From Streptomyces aurantiogriseus (GTDB lineage: Bacteria; Actinomycetota; Actinomycetes; Streptomycetales; Streptomycetaceae): a stretch of 64,000 bases of DNA. The stretch covers positions 124,001 to 188,000 of the forward strand of contig NZ_BMSX01000001.1 of the NCBI RefSeq assembly GCF_014649375.1, in the 5' to 3' direction. Below, piece by piece: positions 47,282 to 54,962 of this stretch; within the stretch, counting starts at the first letter, position 1, and every line of letters begins with the position of its first letter. The position numbers and the translations under genes were made by a program. The notes under the pieces are model-generated. The model was not told where the DNA came from and did not search any database. It saw only the letters and a list, made by a program, of their open reading frames with translations.

Positions 47282-47481
47282 CAGGGCAGCTCCTTCGAGT
47301 CCGGGTGGTTCTCGCCGGTGAAGTCGGCGACGTGGTCGAGCAGCCACCGCCGGATCTCCTCGCCCTCGTACTCGTCGGCGGTGAGGATCACGGGTTCGGC
47401 GATGAGCATTGCTTCGGTGAGGCGGTTCTGGCGGGTCAGCTCGGCAGCGCGGTTGAGGGCGCGGAGCGTGGACGGACGCAT
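47281..47481 (-). CDS. Small hypothetical AICE protein
   Basis: 66 aa, helical and acidic: RPSTLRALNRAAELTRQNRL then EEIRRWLLDHVADFTGENH. No domain recognised. Tight spacing on both sides places it in the spd gene string. Confidence 0.65.
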   Translation of the reverse strand: MRPSTLRALNRAAELTRQNRLTEAMLIAEPVILTADEYEGEEIRRWLLDHVADFTGENHPDSKELP

Positions 47482-47501
47482 GTGCGGAAGTACTCCTGGG
47501 T

Positions 47502-48125
47502 TCAGGTGAGTTGGGTGGCGATGGCTTCGGCGAGCGGCAGCGGGACGCCGAGCCGGGCGCGAAGGGTCGGGGTGTCGATGGGTGTTCCGGTCCGGGCGCG
47601 GTGTTCGTCGGCGACCTTGCGGGCGTGGGCGACGAGGGCGGGTGGGACAGGGGTGGCGGGCGGCGGAGCCGGTTCGGGCGCCGCTTCTACAGCGGGCGGT
47701 TCAGGCGCCGGGATCGAGGCCGCCTTGGGCTCTTCTGTTGAGCCGTGGGCGAGGAGCGTGCCGCCGAGGAAGGCGACCGCGGGCCATCCGGCGACGAGGA
47801 TGCGCAGCCAGGCCGGGACGGCGTCCAGGTCGAGCAGGCCGGCCGTGGCGATGTTGGCCCCGAGCGACGCGGTCAGCGCGACGAGGAACCAGCACCACCC
47901 GGCCGCTTTCGACCCGCCTGAGCGCAGTCGCCGCCAGGCCGCCACCAACAGCAGGTCGACGGAGACCGGGTAGGCCCACGCCTTCCAGCCGTCCTGTCCG
48001 GCCGCTGCGGCCAGGTCGTGCAGGTGGGCGAAGGACAGCGCGGCGGCGATCAGGGCTTGGACGAGTACGGCGTCGAGGCGGACGGGCAGGGAACGCACGG
48101 CGCCACTCCTTCCGGTTCCGGGCAT
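47502..48125 (-). CDS. DUF2637 membrane protein (SpdB-type)
   Basis: 207 aa from ATG 48125; the open frame goes further upstream but without protein-like sequence. Four membrane helices (LVQALIAAALSFAHLHDLA; AYPVSVDLLLVAAWRRL; WCWFLVALTASLGANIAT; LRILVAGWPAVAFLGGTLL), a Pro/Ala/Glu linker, and a C-terminal winged-helix-like segment. Related to the DUF2637 protein of the first element at 2520-3806. Probably a spread protein working with TraB. Confidence 0.82.
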   Translation of the reverse strand: MPGTGRSGAVRSLPVRLDAVLVQALIAAALSFAHLHDLAAAAGQDGWKAWAYPVSVDLLLVAAWRRLRSGGSKAAGWCWFLVALTASLGANIATAGLLDLDAVPAWLRILVAGWPAVAFLGGTLLAHGSTEEPKAASIPAPEPPAVEAAPEPAPPPATPVPPALVAHARKVADEHRARTGTPIDTPTLRARLGVPLPLAEAIATQLT

Positions 48126-48180
48126 GGCGGGGGTAGGGATTTGGCGCGGGACGGCCGCGCTGGCCGATGGAGCGAGTTGG

Positions 48181-49554
48181 TTACTCGGCGACCGGGCGCG
48201 GAGTGGCCGTCGGCGCGGATGCCTCAACGGGCACGGGCGGGACGTACGGCCGGAAGGGCGAGAGCGCCGGTACGTCCGGGGCGAGATGCGCCGAGTCTCG
48301 GCAGGTAGCCGCAGCATCGGCGAGCGACAAGTACGGGGTGCGGATGCGGGACCAGCCGCCGGAGGTGTCGCCGACGACGGCCAGGCCGGGCAGTTCGGGA
48401 GCAATGGAGCAGGCCGCGTCAACCGCTTCGGGCGCGATGTCGCCGAGAGCCATCTTGGCGGAGGCTTCGTCGTTCACGCGGTGGCAGACCCGGCCGGTCA
48501 ACTGCGCGCGGAGCATGGTGGCTCCCTTGCCGAGTTCGGCACCGAAGCGCTGCCCGCAGACTTCCAGGTAGATGCCGGCTGCGCGGCCGAGCTGGGCGAG
48601 GCGGATAAGTTGGGTAACCATCTCGTCCCGCCGTTCCTCGTCCTTGCGGGTGGCGACGAGGAAGAGTTCGGCCACCTCATCGACGAACAGCACGATGGGA
48701 ACGGGCCGTTCGCTCTCAGGCAGGCCCCAGACGTCCGAGGCGATCTCCTCGTCCGGGGTTCCGGGCGCGATGCCCTGCCGGGCCTTGATCAGGTCGTATC
48801 GGTCCTCCATTTCCTTGACCAGGACCGGCAGCAGCTCAGCCGCCTCGTCCGGGTCGGTAGCCAGCGCGGAGAGCCGCGAGGCGAACGGCGCCAGCTCGAC
48901 ACCGCGCTTGCAGTCGATGCCGACCAGGGCGACGGGTTGGGCCGCGAGACCGGAGATGAGGTGCCGGAGGTACATGGACTTGCCGGACAGCGTGGCGCCG
49001 AGGACGAGTTCATGGGGTACGGCGCGGTAGTCGCGGACGAACGCGGTCGCGTCCTCCCGCAGCGCCACCGGCACCCGCAAAAGCCCGCTGCCGACGCGGC
49101 GAGGCATGCGCACCTTGCGTAAGACGTCGTAGCCGACGAGCCGAAGTTCGACGACACCGGGCTTGACATCCCGCACGTACACGGCGTGAACTCCCCAGGC
49201 GTGCCGCAGCCGTTCGGCCGAGGCGGCCACGTCCGCCGGTTCCTGCCCTGGAGCGAGCCGCAGCCGTACCCGGAGCCCGGTTGAGGTGGGCCGGATCATC
49301 CCCCGACGCGGAGGAACCGGCCGCACCTCACGGCGCGTCGTGGCCCGGACGGCCAGTGCCCGCCAGCGGGACGGCTCGACGGTCAGCCCGCAGGCGTCCA
49401 TGGTCGAGGAGTATGAGGCCAGCAGCCGGGCCACCGAGAGCGGCAGCCCGACCGTGGGCCAGTACGCCGCCGGGTGGGCGTGCCGGGCGTAGGCCGCGCC
49501 GCCTATCACGGCGAGCGGTCCGCCCAGCTCGGCCAACGTCACCAGGTCGGTCAC
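48181..49554 (-). CDS. traB: FtsK/SpoIIIE-type DNA translocase (TraB-like)
   Basis: 457 aa. Walker A is GATLSGKSMYL near residue 190 and Walker B VPIVLFVDEVAELF. A Gln/Arg-rich sensor region follows (DEMVTQLIRLAQLGRAAGIY). Streptomyces TraB proteins move double-stranded plasmid DNA between hyphae without a relaxase, recognising 8-bp clt repeats through a C-terminal winged helix. The C-terminal domain here is short. It is preceded by an SCO3933-family gene. Confidence 0.93.
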   Translation of the reverse strand: MTDLVTLAELGGPLAVIGGAAYARHAHPAAYWPTVGLPLSVARLLASYSSTMDACGLTVEPSRWRALAVRATTRREVRPVPPRRGMIRPTSTGLRVRLRLAPGQEPADVAASAERLRHAWGVHAVYVRDVKPGVVELRLVGYDVLRKVRMPRRVGSGLLRVPVALREDATAFVRDYRAVPHELVLGATLSGKSMYLRHLISGLAAQPVALVGIDCKRGVELAPFASRLSALATDPDEAAELLPVLVKEMEDRYDLIKARQGIAPGTPDEEIASDVWGLPESERPVPIVLFVDEVAELFLVATRKDEERRDEMVTQLIRLAQLGRAAGIYLEVCGQRFGAELGKGATMLRAQLTGRVCHRVNDEASAKMALGDIAPEAVDAACSIAPELPGLAVVGDTSGGWSRIRTPYLSLADAAATCRDSAHLAPDVPALSPFRPYVPPVPVEASAPTATPRPVAE

Positions 49555-49559
49555 GTCGA

Positions 49560-49910
49560 TCAGCCCGCCTGAGCCATCTGGAACGCCCCGGGCATGACGG
49601 CCGTGGCCCGGTAGGCGATGCCGTGCCGCTGCTGCCCGTTGAACACGCTCTGCCAGGGCCGGGCGACGAGGCCGGGGAGGGAGACCGGGGCGCCGACGGC
49701 CAAGCCGTCCGTCACACCGCTCTCCGGGATGGTGACCTGGATCAGCGACGACTCACCCTCGTCGATGTAGACGACGCCGATGGTCATGAGCGCCTCACCG
49801 CTCACGGCGTCCTTGGCGATCTCGCCGGTCTGCCGGTCGCGCACCTTCGGCGCCGGCGCTTCGGTGAGCAGGATCGTCGCGGTCGAGGCGTCAACACGGA
49901 TCACGCGCAC
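49560..49910 (-). CDS. SCO3933-family regulatory protein
   Basis: 116 aa from GTG 49910 (AAGGAG 7 nt upstream). MTIGVVYIDEGESSLIQVTI and VARPWQSVFNGQQRHGIAYR are characteristic of the family found upstream of traB in pSAM2-like elements. The first gene of the transfer operon, with two KorSA-type operators directly upstream at 49950-50001. Confidence 0.88.
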   Translation of the reverse strand: MRVIRVDASTATILLTEAPAPKVRDRQTGEIAKDAVSGEALMTIGVVYIDEGESSLIQVTIPESGVTDGLAVGAPVSLPGLVARPWQSVFNGQQRHGIAYRATAVMPGAFQMAQAG

Positions 49911-49949
49911 AGAGTTTCTCCTTCTGAGTCGACCAACTCGCCACCTGAC

Positions 49950-50001
49950 AAGTTGACTTAGCAAGCTCGAAGCTAGGGATGCCAAGTTGACTTGTCAAGC
50001 T
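49950..50001. promoter_or_regulatory. KorSA-type operators before the transfer operon
   Basis: Two tandem sites: AAGTTGACTTAGCAAGCT (49950-49967) and AAGTTGACTTGTCAAGCT (49984-50001), 34 bp apart and 15 of 18 identical. The second contains the perfect palindrome TTGACTTGTCAA. A related GTCAAC repeat occurs just upstream of the GntR gene at 51765-51790. The pattern fits repression of transfer genes by a KorSA-like protein. Confidence 0.8.
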
Positions 50002-50072
50002 AGAACGGTTGGCCATCGGATCGATCCACAAACTCGGTTTGCTGGAGTAGCGCGACCGGCCAAGCTGGGAGC

Positions 50073-50399
50073 ATGCCTCGCCGAATCACGTTCGTGCAGC
50101 TCAAGACGGGCTACGACACCGACCGCGGACCGTCGTGGATCGGGTGGGTGGACTTCTCCAAGAGCTGGAAGACCGCCTACTTCCAGGGGCGGACCCTGCG
50201 GCGCGCCACGGGTCTCGGCTTGTTCGACGCGAACTTCTACGACGTCGAAACCGATGAGGCTTTCTGGATCTCCGGACCGAAACGCGACCGGAGCGACACA
50301 CGGTACGGACCGGAAGGGCCGACCGTGGAGGACGACGCCGCGGACGCTTACCGAGCGTTTCTCCAGGGGGCACCGCTTCCCGGCCGGGAGGACGGCTAG
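50073..50399 (+). CDS. Hypothetical AICE protein
   Basis: 108 aa: FVQLKTGYDTDRGPSWIGWV, then FSKSWKTAYFQGRTLRR and DVETDEAFWISGPKRDRSDT. No named family; similar short proteins lie next to the korSA region in related elements as far as I recall. Transcribed divergently from the transfer operon, so the operators at 49950-50001 may serve both. Confidence 0.7.
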   Translation: MPRRITFVQLKTGYDTDRGPSWIGWVDFSKSWKTAYFQGRTLRRATGLGLFDANFYDVETDEAFWISGPKRDRSDTRYGPEGPTVEDDAADAYRAFLQGAPLPGREDG

Positions 50400-50400
50400 C

Positions 50401-50958
50401 TCAACCGGACGGCGTGACCGAAGACCACACGCCGAACCACTGCTCGGAGCCCCACTCCTCGAACCGCTCCACCTCGGTGAACCCCAGCTTCGCCGCCAGG
50501 CGCATCGAGCGGCTGTTGGCGGTCTGGGTGCAGAGCACCACCGGCTCGCTCGGGAGTGCGTCGGCAAACCAGTCGAGCGCCGCTGCGCACGCCTCGGCGG
50601 CGTACCCGCATCCCCACGCCTCCGGCAGGAACATGTAGCCGAGCTCGGCGTCCCCGCCATCCGGACGGACGTGACCCGGACGCTCTGCGTCGCGCCGATC
50701 GAGCGTGATCGAGCCGATCATCGCTCCGCCGAGATCGATCACGAAAAGGCCAGGGCGCCGACCGGGTACCTCAGGCATCGCACGTTCGAGCTCATCACGC
50801 GGTCGAGGGCCACCGAGGTAGGTGTGCACCTCTGGGCATGCGAACAGCTCGATGAACGCCGCACGATCCCGGGCCTCGGACTCGCGGAGCACGAGCCGTT
50901 CGGTCCTTATCGGAGCAGGTGGCCAGGCGACGGGTCCGAGTTCAGCCATGGCGGGCAA
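50401..50958 (-). CDS. GNAT-family N-acetyltransferase (RimJ/RimL-like)
   Basis: 185 aa. RTERLVLRESEARDRAAFIE start, acetyl-CoA loop region LPEAWGCGYAAEACAAALDW, and NSRSMRLAAKLGFTEVERFE near the C-terminus: a standard Acetyltransf_3 protein. Probably acetylates an amino-group substrate or protein N-terminus. Convergent with the gene at 50073-50399 (1-bp gap). Confidence 0.9.
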   Translation of the reverse strand: MPAMAELGPVAWPPAPIRTERLVLRESEARDRAAFIELFACPEVHTYLGGPRPRDELERAMPEVPGRRPGLFVIDLGGAMIGSITLDRRDAERPGHVRPDGGDAELGYMFLPEAWGCGYAAEACAAALDWFADALPSEPVVLCTQTANSRSMRLAAKLGFTEVERFEEWGSEQWFGVWSSVTPSG

Positions 50959-51013
50959 CCTATCGCACGTCCGTGAGAGTGATCCGAAGACAAGACCCAG
51001 CCCTGGACCGGGC

Positions 51014-51742
51014 TCAGTTCAGGCGGTAGGTGTCTTCCAGCTCCTGCCGATCGGCAGGAAGCAGTACGTCAGAGACTTGCAGTGCTTGGCCGGAGGCGTC
51101 GCACGCGACGACAAGGACGCTCAGCACCGGAACGCCGTCCGGGACGTCAAGAAGCTCGGCTTCGGCAGGCGCAGGAAGGCGGGCCGATACCCGTTCCGTC
51201 ACGTGGTCGAAACGGACCTTCTTGCGTGCTTCCAGGTGCGCGCGAGTGCTGCCGGTCAGAGCGTCGGCACTCTCCAGTTCGGTGCCCTCGACCAGGCCGG
51301 CGGGAAAGTACGACGAGACCAGCTCGACGGGTTCGCCGTCCTCCACGACGAGGAATCGGCGCATAAGGACCTTGGCCCGCTTCGGCAGCCCGAGCACGGA
51401 GGCGACGCGGGCCGGAACGGGGACGTGACCGACCTCTACGAGTCGCCCTGGGGACTGCGACTCGTCACGCGCGAGCGCCTCACTCCCCCGGCGGTCCTTC
51501 TGCTCGACCACCGCCGGACGCCCCCGCACGATCGTGCCGTACCCCTGCCGTGACTCCAGCCAGCCGTCACGCTTCAGCAGCTCCAGGGCCCGGACGACGG
51601 TTGGGCGGGACATCCCGAAGGCCTGCACCAATTGGTTCTCACTGGGCACACGGGTGCCGGGCGGGTACGTGCCGTCCTCGATGCGCTGCTGAATGGTCTG
51701 AGCGAGGCGGACGTACTTTGGTGCCTCCACTTCATACGCCAT
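51014..51742 (-). CDS. KorSA-like GntR-family transfer repressor
   Basis: 242 aa. Winged helix: YVRLAQTIQQRIEDGTYPPG, VPSENQLVQAFGMSRPTVVR; C-terminal UTRA ligand domain (RRFLVVEDGEPVELVSSYFP). In pSAM2, KorSA represses transfer and replication activation. The GTCAAC-containing sites at its own promoter and at the transfer operon promoter support the same role here. Confidence 0.9.
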   Translation of the reverse strand: MAYEVEAPKYVRLAQTIQQRIEDGTYPPGTRVPSENQLVQAFGMSRPTVVRALELLKRDGWLESRQGYGTIVRGRPAVVEQKDRRGSEALARDESQSPGRLVEVGHVPVPARVASVLGLPKRAKVLMRRFLVVEDGEPVELVSSYFPAGLVEGTELESADALTGSTRAHLEARKKVRFDHVTERVSARLPAPAEAELLDVPDGVPVLSVLVVACDASGQALQVSDVLLPADRQELEDTYRLN

Positions 51743-51764
51743 GAACGCCGCCGCCTGTCGAGAT

Positions 51765-51790
51765 TGGCCAAGTCAACTGGTCAACCAGAC
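51765..51790. promoter_or_regulatory. KorSA-type operator at the repressor promoter
   Basis: The stretch reads TTGGCCAAGTCAACTGGTCA and continues ACCAGA. It contains two GTCAAC units 9 bp apart, the inverse of the GTTGAC units in the sites at 49950-50001. Location 23 bp upstream of the GntR start suggests autoregulation. Confidence 0.7.
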
Positions 51791-51834
51791 TAGCGACGAA
51801 TCCGCCGGCGCAGTACCAAGGGAGGGTATTGCCC

Positions 51835-52272
51835 TTACGACGGCCAGGCATCGGCGACCACGAAGGAGACCACCGTCCCGCCGAAGCGACTGGGCCCGGA
51901 GTGCCACGACTCGGCGATCGAGTCCACCAGCAGCAGCCCCCGCCCGTGCGCGTCGTTGGCATCGGGGCGCCGGAGCCGCACGTTCGCCGGGAAACCGGGG
52001 TTGTGCACCTCGACCCGGAGCGAGGTCTCCTCCCGGAACCACTCCACCCGCACCTGCCACGGCTCGTCCGCCTGCCCGTAGCGGATGGCGTTGGTCACCA
52101 GCTCCGAGATCATCAGCACGCAGTCCTCGACCGAGCAGGCCGGGTTGTACGGGGCGATGAACTTCCGGAACCAGCGTCGAGCCCGGGGGACGGACTCCGG
52201 GGTCGGATGCAAGGTCATCGCTCCGAGCCGCGGGGAGTCCTCACAGGGGTAGCGGTCGATCGTGTAAGCCAT
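51835..52272 (-). CDS. Anti-sigma-factor-type ATP-binding protein (HATPase)
   Basis: 145 aa. GHKL fold: SVPRARRWFRKFIAPYNPAC, the N-box CVLMISELVTNAIRYGQ, and the G1 box DANDAHGRGLLLVDSIAESW. No kinase His. Streptomyces encode many such RsbW-like proteins, regularly linked to GntR and DUF397-type regulators. It lies 6 bp downstream of a small zinc-ribbon gene, under the operator pair at 52473-52512. Confidence 0.9.
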   Translation of the reverse strand: MAYTIDRYPCEDSPRLGAMTLHPTPESVPRARRWFRKFIAPYNPACSVEDCVLMISELVTNAIRYGQADEPWQVRVEWFREETSLRVEVHNPGFPANVRLRRPDANDAHGRGLLLVDSIAESWHSGPSRFGGTVVSFVVADAWPS

Positions 52273-52278
52273 CCGCGC

Positions 52279-52452
52279 TCACTCCTTGCCGCTGCCGTCG
52301 CAGTCGAGGCAGCGCCGCTTCGATGTGGCACGAGTGCGGTCGGCGGCAGCGGCGAGCGCCAGGGACGTACGCGAACTGACACGCTTCCAGCCACGCCCAC
52401 GGCAACCCCGGCAAGGTAAGTGAGCTCCCTGGTCCGGCCGCTGACTCGTCAC
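52279..52452 (-). CDS. Small CxxCxGxG zinc-ribbon protein
   Basis: 57 aa from GTG 52452 (GGAAGGGGG about 8 nt upstream). Two knuckles of DnaJ type: CRGCRGRGWK and CLDCDGSGKE, separated by ~30 residues, so one zinc site is expected. Probably co-expressed with the HATPase gene. Function unknown. Confidence 0.7.
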   Translation of the reverse strand: MTSQRPDQGAHLPCRGCRGRGWKRVSSRTSLALAAAADRTRATSKRRCLDCDGSGKE

Positions 52453-52472
52453 TCCGTGCCCCCTTCCGATCA

Positions 52473-52512
52473 AGTGGCCTTAGCCACTTACTGGATAGTG
52501 GCATTAGCCACT
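52473..52512. promoter_or_regulatory. Two GntR operators before the zinc-ribbon/HATPase genes
   Basis: AGTGGCCTTAGCCACT (52473-52488) and AGTGGCATTAGCCACT (52497-52512), each with perfect 6-bp arms, centres 24 bp apart. A third, degenerate copy is at 53307-53329, upstream of the GntR gene. This differs from the KorSA motif, so it should belong to the GntR at 52550. Confidence 0.82.
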
Positions 52513-52549
52513 CGCGGCGCGCAAGCAGTTCCGTCGAAGTGACGAGCCA

Positions 52550-53290
52550 TCAGGTGAGTGGGTATCCCTGCTCGAACGCCCAGCGGTGCGGTGGGTAGGT
52601 GGCTTCGGCGAACTCCAACGGCCGGTCCTGGAGGTCGAAGACGACGTGATGCACGATCAACACCGCCGAGCCAGGCTCAAGCTGGAGGTCTGCCACCTCC
52701 TCATCAGTCGCCTGCCGAGCACACATGCGATCTTCCGCGTAACTCCCCTGCCGCCCCGTCATGTTCTCGACGTACATCAAGGTGCCCTCTTGGATCCGCT
52801 CCGGCTCCAGGAGCTTGGGCGCCCGCTGCCCGACGTCCGGCGCGAACCACGAAGTGGACAGCGTAATGGGCCCATCCTGGTTGTTGGTCACCCGCCGGCG
52901 ATGCACGGCCCGACGGTCCTTCACCAGGCCCAACGCCTCAGCAACGTGATCCGGCGCGTCCAGCCACCCAGCCGACGTGATCACGGCGTACTCACCGGGC
53001 GTGTAGATCTTCCCGGTCTGCCGGGCCCGCCCGTACAACTCCCGTGCCCGCCGGTTCACTTCAAGGCTCCGCACGTACGTGCCGGACCCCTGCCGCTTCT
53101 CGACGAGCCCCTGATGGCTCAGCGCTTCCAGCGACCGCGCCGCCGTCGGCCGGGACACCTTCCAGTCCGCCGCCAGTTGCCGCTCCGAAGGGACCTCGTC
53201 TCCGGGCCGCAGGTCGCCCCGAAGGATCTGATCACGGATGAAGTGCGCGATCTGGAGATACTTCGGCTGCGCCTCCTCAATCTGAGGCAT
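52550..53290 (-). CDS. GntR-family regulator with UTRA domain (second copy in the AICE)
   Basis: 246 aa. Winged helix: YLQIAHFIRDQILRGDLRPG, VPSERQLAADWKVSRPTAAR; UTRA domain with TLSTSWFAPDVGQRAPKLLE. Its flanks hold the AGTGGC-N4-GCCACT sites on both sides, so it probably controls the zinc-ribbon/HATPase operon, itself, and perhaps the divergent DUF1152 genes. Confidence 0.9.
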   Translation of the reverse strand: MPQIEEAQPKYLQIAHFIRDQILRGDLRPGDEVPSERQLAADWKVSRPTAARSLEALSHQGLVEKRQGSGTYVRSLEVNRRARELYGRARQTGKIYTPGEYAVITSAGWLDAPDHVAEALGLVKDRRAVHRRRVTNNQDGPITLSTSWFAPDVGQRAPKLLEPERIQEGTLMYVENMTGRQGSYAEDRMCARQATDEEVADLQLEPGSAVLIVHHVVFDLQDRPLEFAEATYPPHRWAFEQGYPLT

Positions 53291-53306
53291 GTCCCCTCCT
53301 CGTCCA

Positions 53307-53329
53307 AGTGGCTATAGCCTCTAGCCACT
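53307..53329. promoter_or_regulatory. GntR operator between the second GntR and DUF1152 genes
   Basis: AGTGGCTATAGCCTCT (53307-53322) matches AGTGGC-N4-GCCACT with one change, and AGTGGCTA/TAGCCACT arms (53307-53314, 53322-53329) form a second overlapping palindrome. Another CACTATAG follows. It lies in the divergent promoter of 53290 and 53373. Confidence 0.7.
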
Positions 53330-53372
53330 ATAGGGTGACTGGTCAAGGCCCCGACCCCGTAGTCTTGGGCCC

Positions 53373-54491
53373 ATGACGCGGTTGATCGTCGCAGCAGGAG
53401 GAGGGGGCGACGCAGTCGCCGCCGCAATGCTTCACACCGCTCTATACGGCGAGGACGACCAGGCGGTGATCCTCACGTACGCGTGGGACCGCTTGCTGAT
53501 CGACCCGGTACCAGGCCCCCGAGGACCAGAGAACTTCACCGGCCTCCAACCCCTCACCCCAGCAGTCTGGGCAGTGCCGGCCAAGGCCCGCCCGATCGCT
53601 CCGGCGGGCTCCACCCTTCCCCGACTCGCAACAGAACTCCCGCACACCTTCGCGCTGATCGACCCGCACCACGGAGTCGAGGGCATCACCCGCCAACTCG
53701 AAGAGCTACTAAGCCACTTCTCACCGGAGTCGATCGATCTCCTGGACGTAGGCGGCGACATCCTCGCCCGAGGCGATGAACCGACCTTGAAAAGCCCGCT
53801 TGCCGACGCCGTCACGCTCGCCGCGTGCTGCCAGGTGAACGCACCGATCCGCCTCCTGGTGGCAGGCCCCGGCCTGGACGGTGAACTGCCTCCCGATGAA
53901 CTGCGCGACCTGCTCGGCCCACTGATCCACACCTTCACGGCCAAGGACGTTGAGCCGATCAGCTCGGTCCTGGAGTGGCACCCCTCCGAGGCAACCGGGA
54001 TGCTCGCGGCGACAGCCCGAGGCGTACGCGGCACCTGCGAGATGCGGGACGCCGGACTCCCCGTCCCCCTCACCGACGAAGGACCGACCGTCCATGAGGT
54101 CGATCTGGACGAAGCGCTGAGCCGCAACCGGCTGGCCCGCGCCATCATGACGACCGCCACACTGGACGAGGTAGAAGCACACAGCCGCGAAATCTGCGGC
54201 TACTCGGAGATCGACTACGAGCGCAACAAAGCCACATGGCTCAAAGAGCAGCCACCGGTAAAGCTCGACCCCCAAGCCGTGCTGGCCCAACTCGACCAGT
54301 TCGAGGCCGAGGCCCGGAACCGCGGAGTCACCCACACGACGTTCCGCCGCATCACCGAGGCGCTGAACCTCAACGGCTCCCTCCGCGAGGACCTGCGCCA
54401 ACTACTTATCAGCAGCCGCCCTGAGCAGTACGCAGCCCCTTTGTGGAACATCACGGCCGCCAGCACCCACCGCACGAGCCGGACACCATGA
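53373..54491 (+). CDS. DUF1152 family protein
   Basis: 372 aa. The N-terminal glycine-rich LIVAAGGGGDAVAAAMLHTAL is the hallmark of DUF1152, and VDVGGDIL/DLLDVGGDILARGDEP and LVAGPGLDGELPPDELRDLL follow. The glycine loop suggests nucleotide or sugar-phosphate binding, but no activity is established for the family. The C-terminal ~100 residues look like a separate helical domain. Divergent from the GntR gene, with the operator between them. Confidence 0.82.
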   Translation: MTRLIVAAGGGGDAVAAAMLHTALYGEDDQAVILTYAWDRLLIDPVPGPRGPENFTGLQPLTPAVWAVPAKARPIAPAGSTLPRLATELPHTFALIDPHHGVEGITRQLEELLSHFSPESIDLLDVGGDILARGDEPTLKSPLADAVTLAACCQVNAPIRLLVAGPGLDGELPPDELRDLLGPLIHTFTAKDVEPISSVLEWHPSEATGMLAATARGVRGTCEMRDAGLPVPLTDEGPTVHEVDLDEALSRNRLARAIMTTATLDEVEAHSREICGYSEIDYERNKATWLKEQPPVKLDPQAVLAQLDQFEAEARNRGVTHTTFRRITEALNLNGSLREDLRQLLISSRPEQYAAPLWNITAASTHRTSRTP

Positions 54492-54712
54492 GCGTCTACG
54501 GCAGCGATCCAAACCTCAACGTGCAGGACGTCACCGGCAACGGCACCGAAGTCGACGTTGCCACCAACCTGCTGAACGGCGACATCAGGCTCTCGATTCT
54601 GTGGACCCAAGAGATCCTCTTGTCCGCCGATGCGGCCGAGCAAGTAGCCGAAGCTCTTCGACGAGCCGCAGCACAGTCCCGCAGCATCACAGCCGCCCCA
54701 ACCACCGACTGA
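54488..54712 (+). CDS. Small hypothetical protein coupled to DUF1152
   Basis: 74 aa from ATG 54488, overlapping the DUF1152 stop by 4 bp. Sequence: DPNLNVQDVTGNGTEVDVAT, LSILWTQEILLSADAAEQVA, an alpha/beta mini-domain ending in a helix rich in Ala/Arg. No family recognised. Overlap implies co-translation. Confidence 0.65.
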   Translation: MSVYGSDPNLNVQDVTGNGTEVDVATNLLNGDIRLSILWTQEILLSADAAEQVAEALRRAAAQSRSITAAPTTD

Positions 54713-54962
54713 GTAACAACCTTCTTCACTGGTTCAAGGCGGCTCGCTCCGCTCCCCGCGCGCGGCCCGGCCCCCGGCCGGGCCTGCGCTCCTGCCTCCG
54801 TCCCGCTCCAGCCCGGCCGGCGCCCGTGCCGCGCTCAGAGCGATCAACCATGAGATGCCGAAGCAGGGGTTCATCGCGGCTGCGGCGGTCGGCTACACGG
54901 CTTTGCGCAGCCACTCTGGCGCGTGCCTCGAAGATCACGGCCCCAAAGTCGTTCTACCGACC

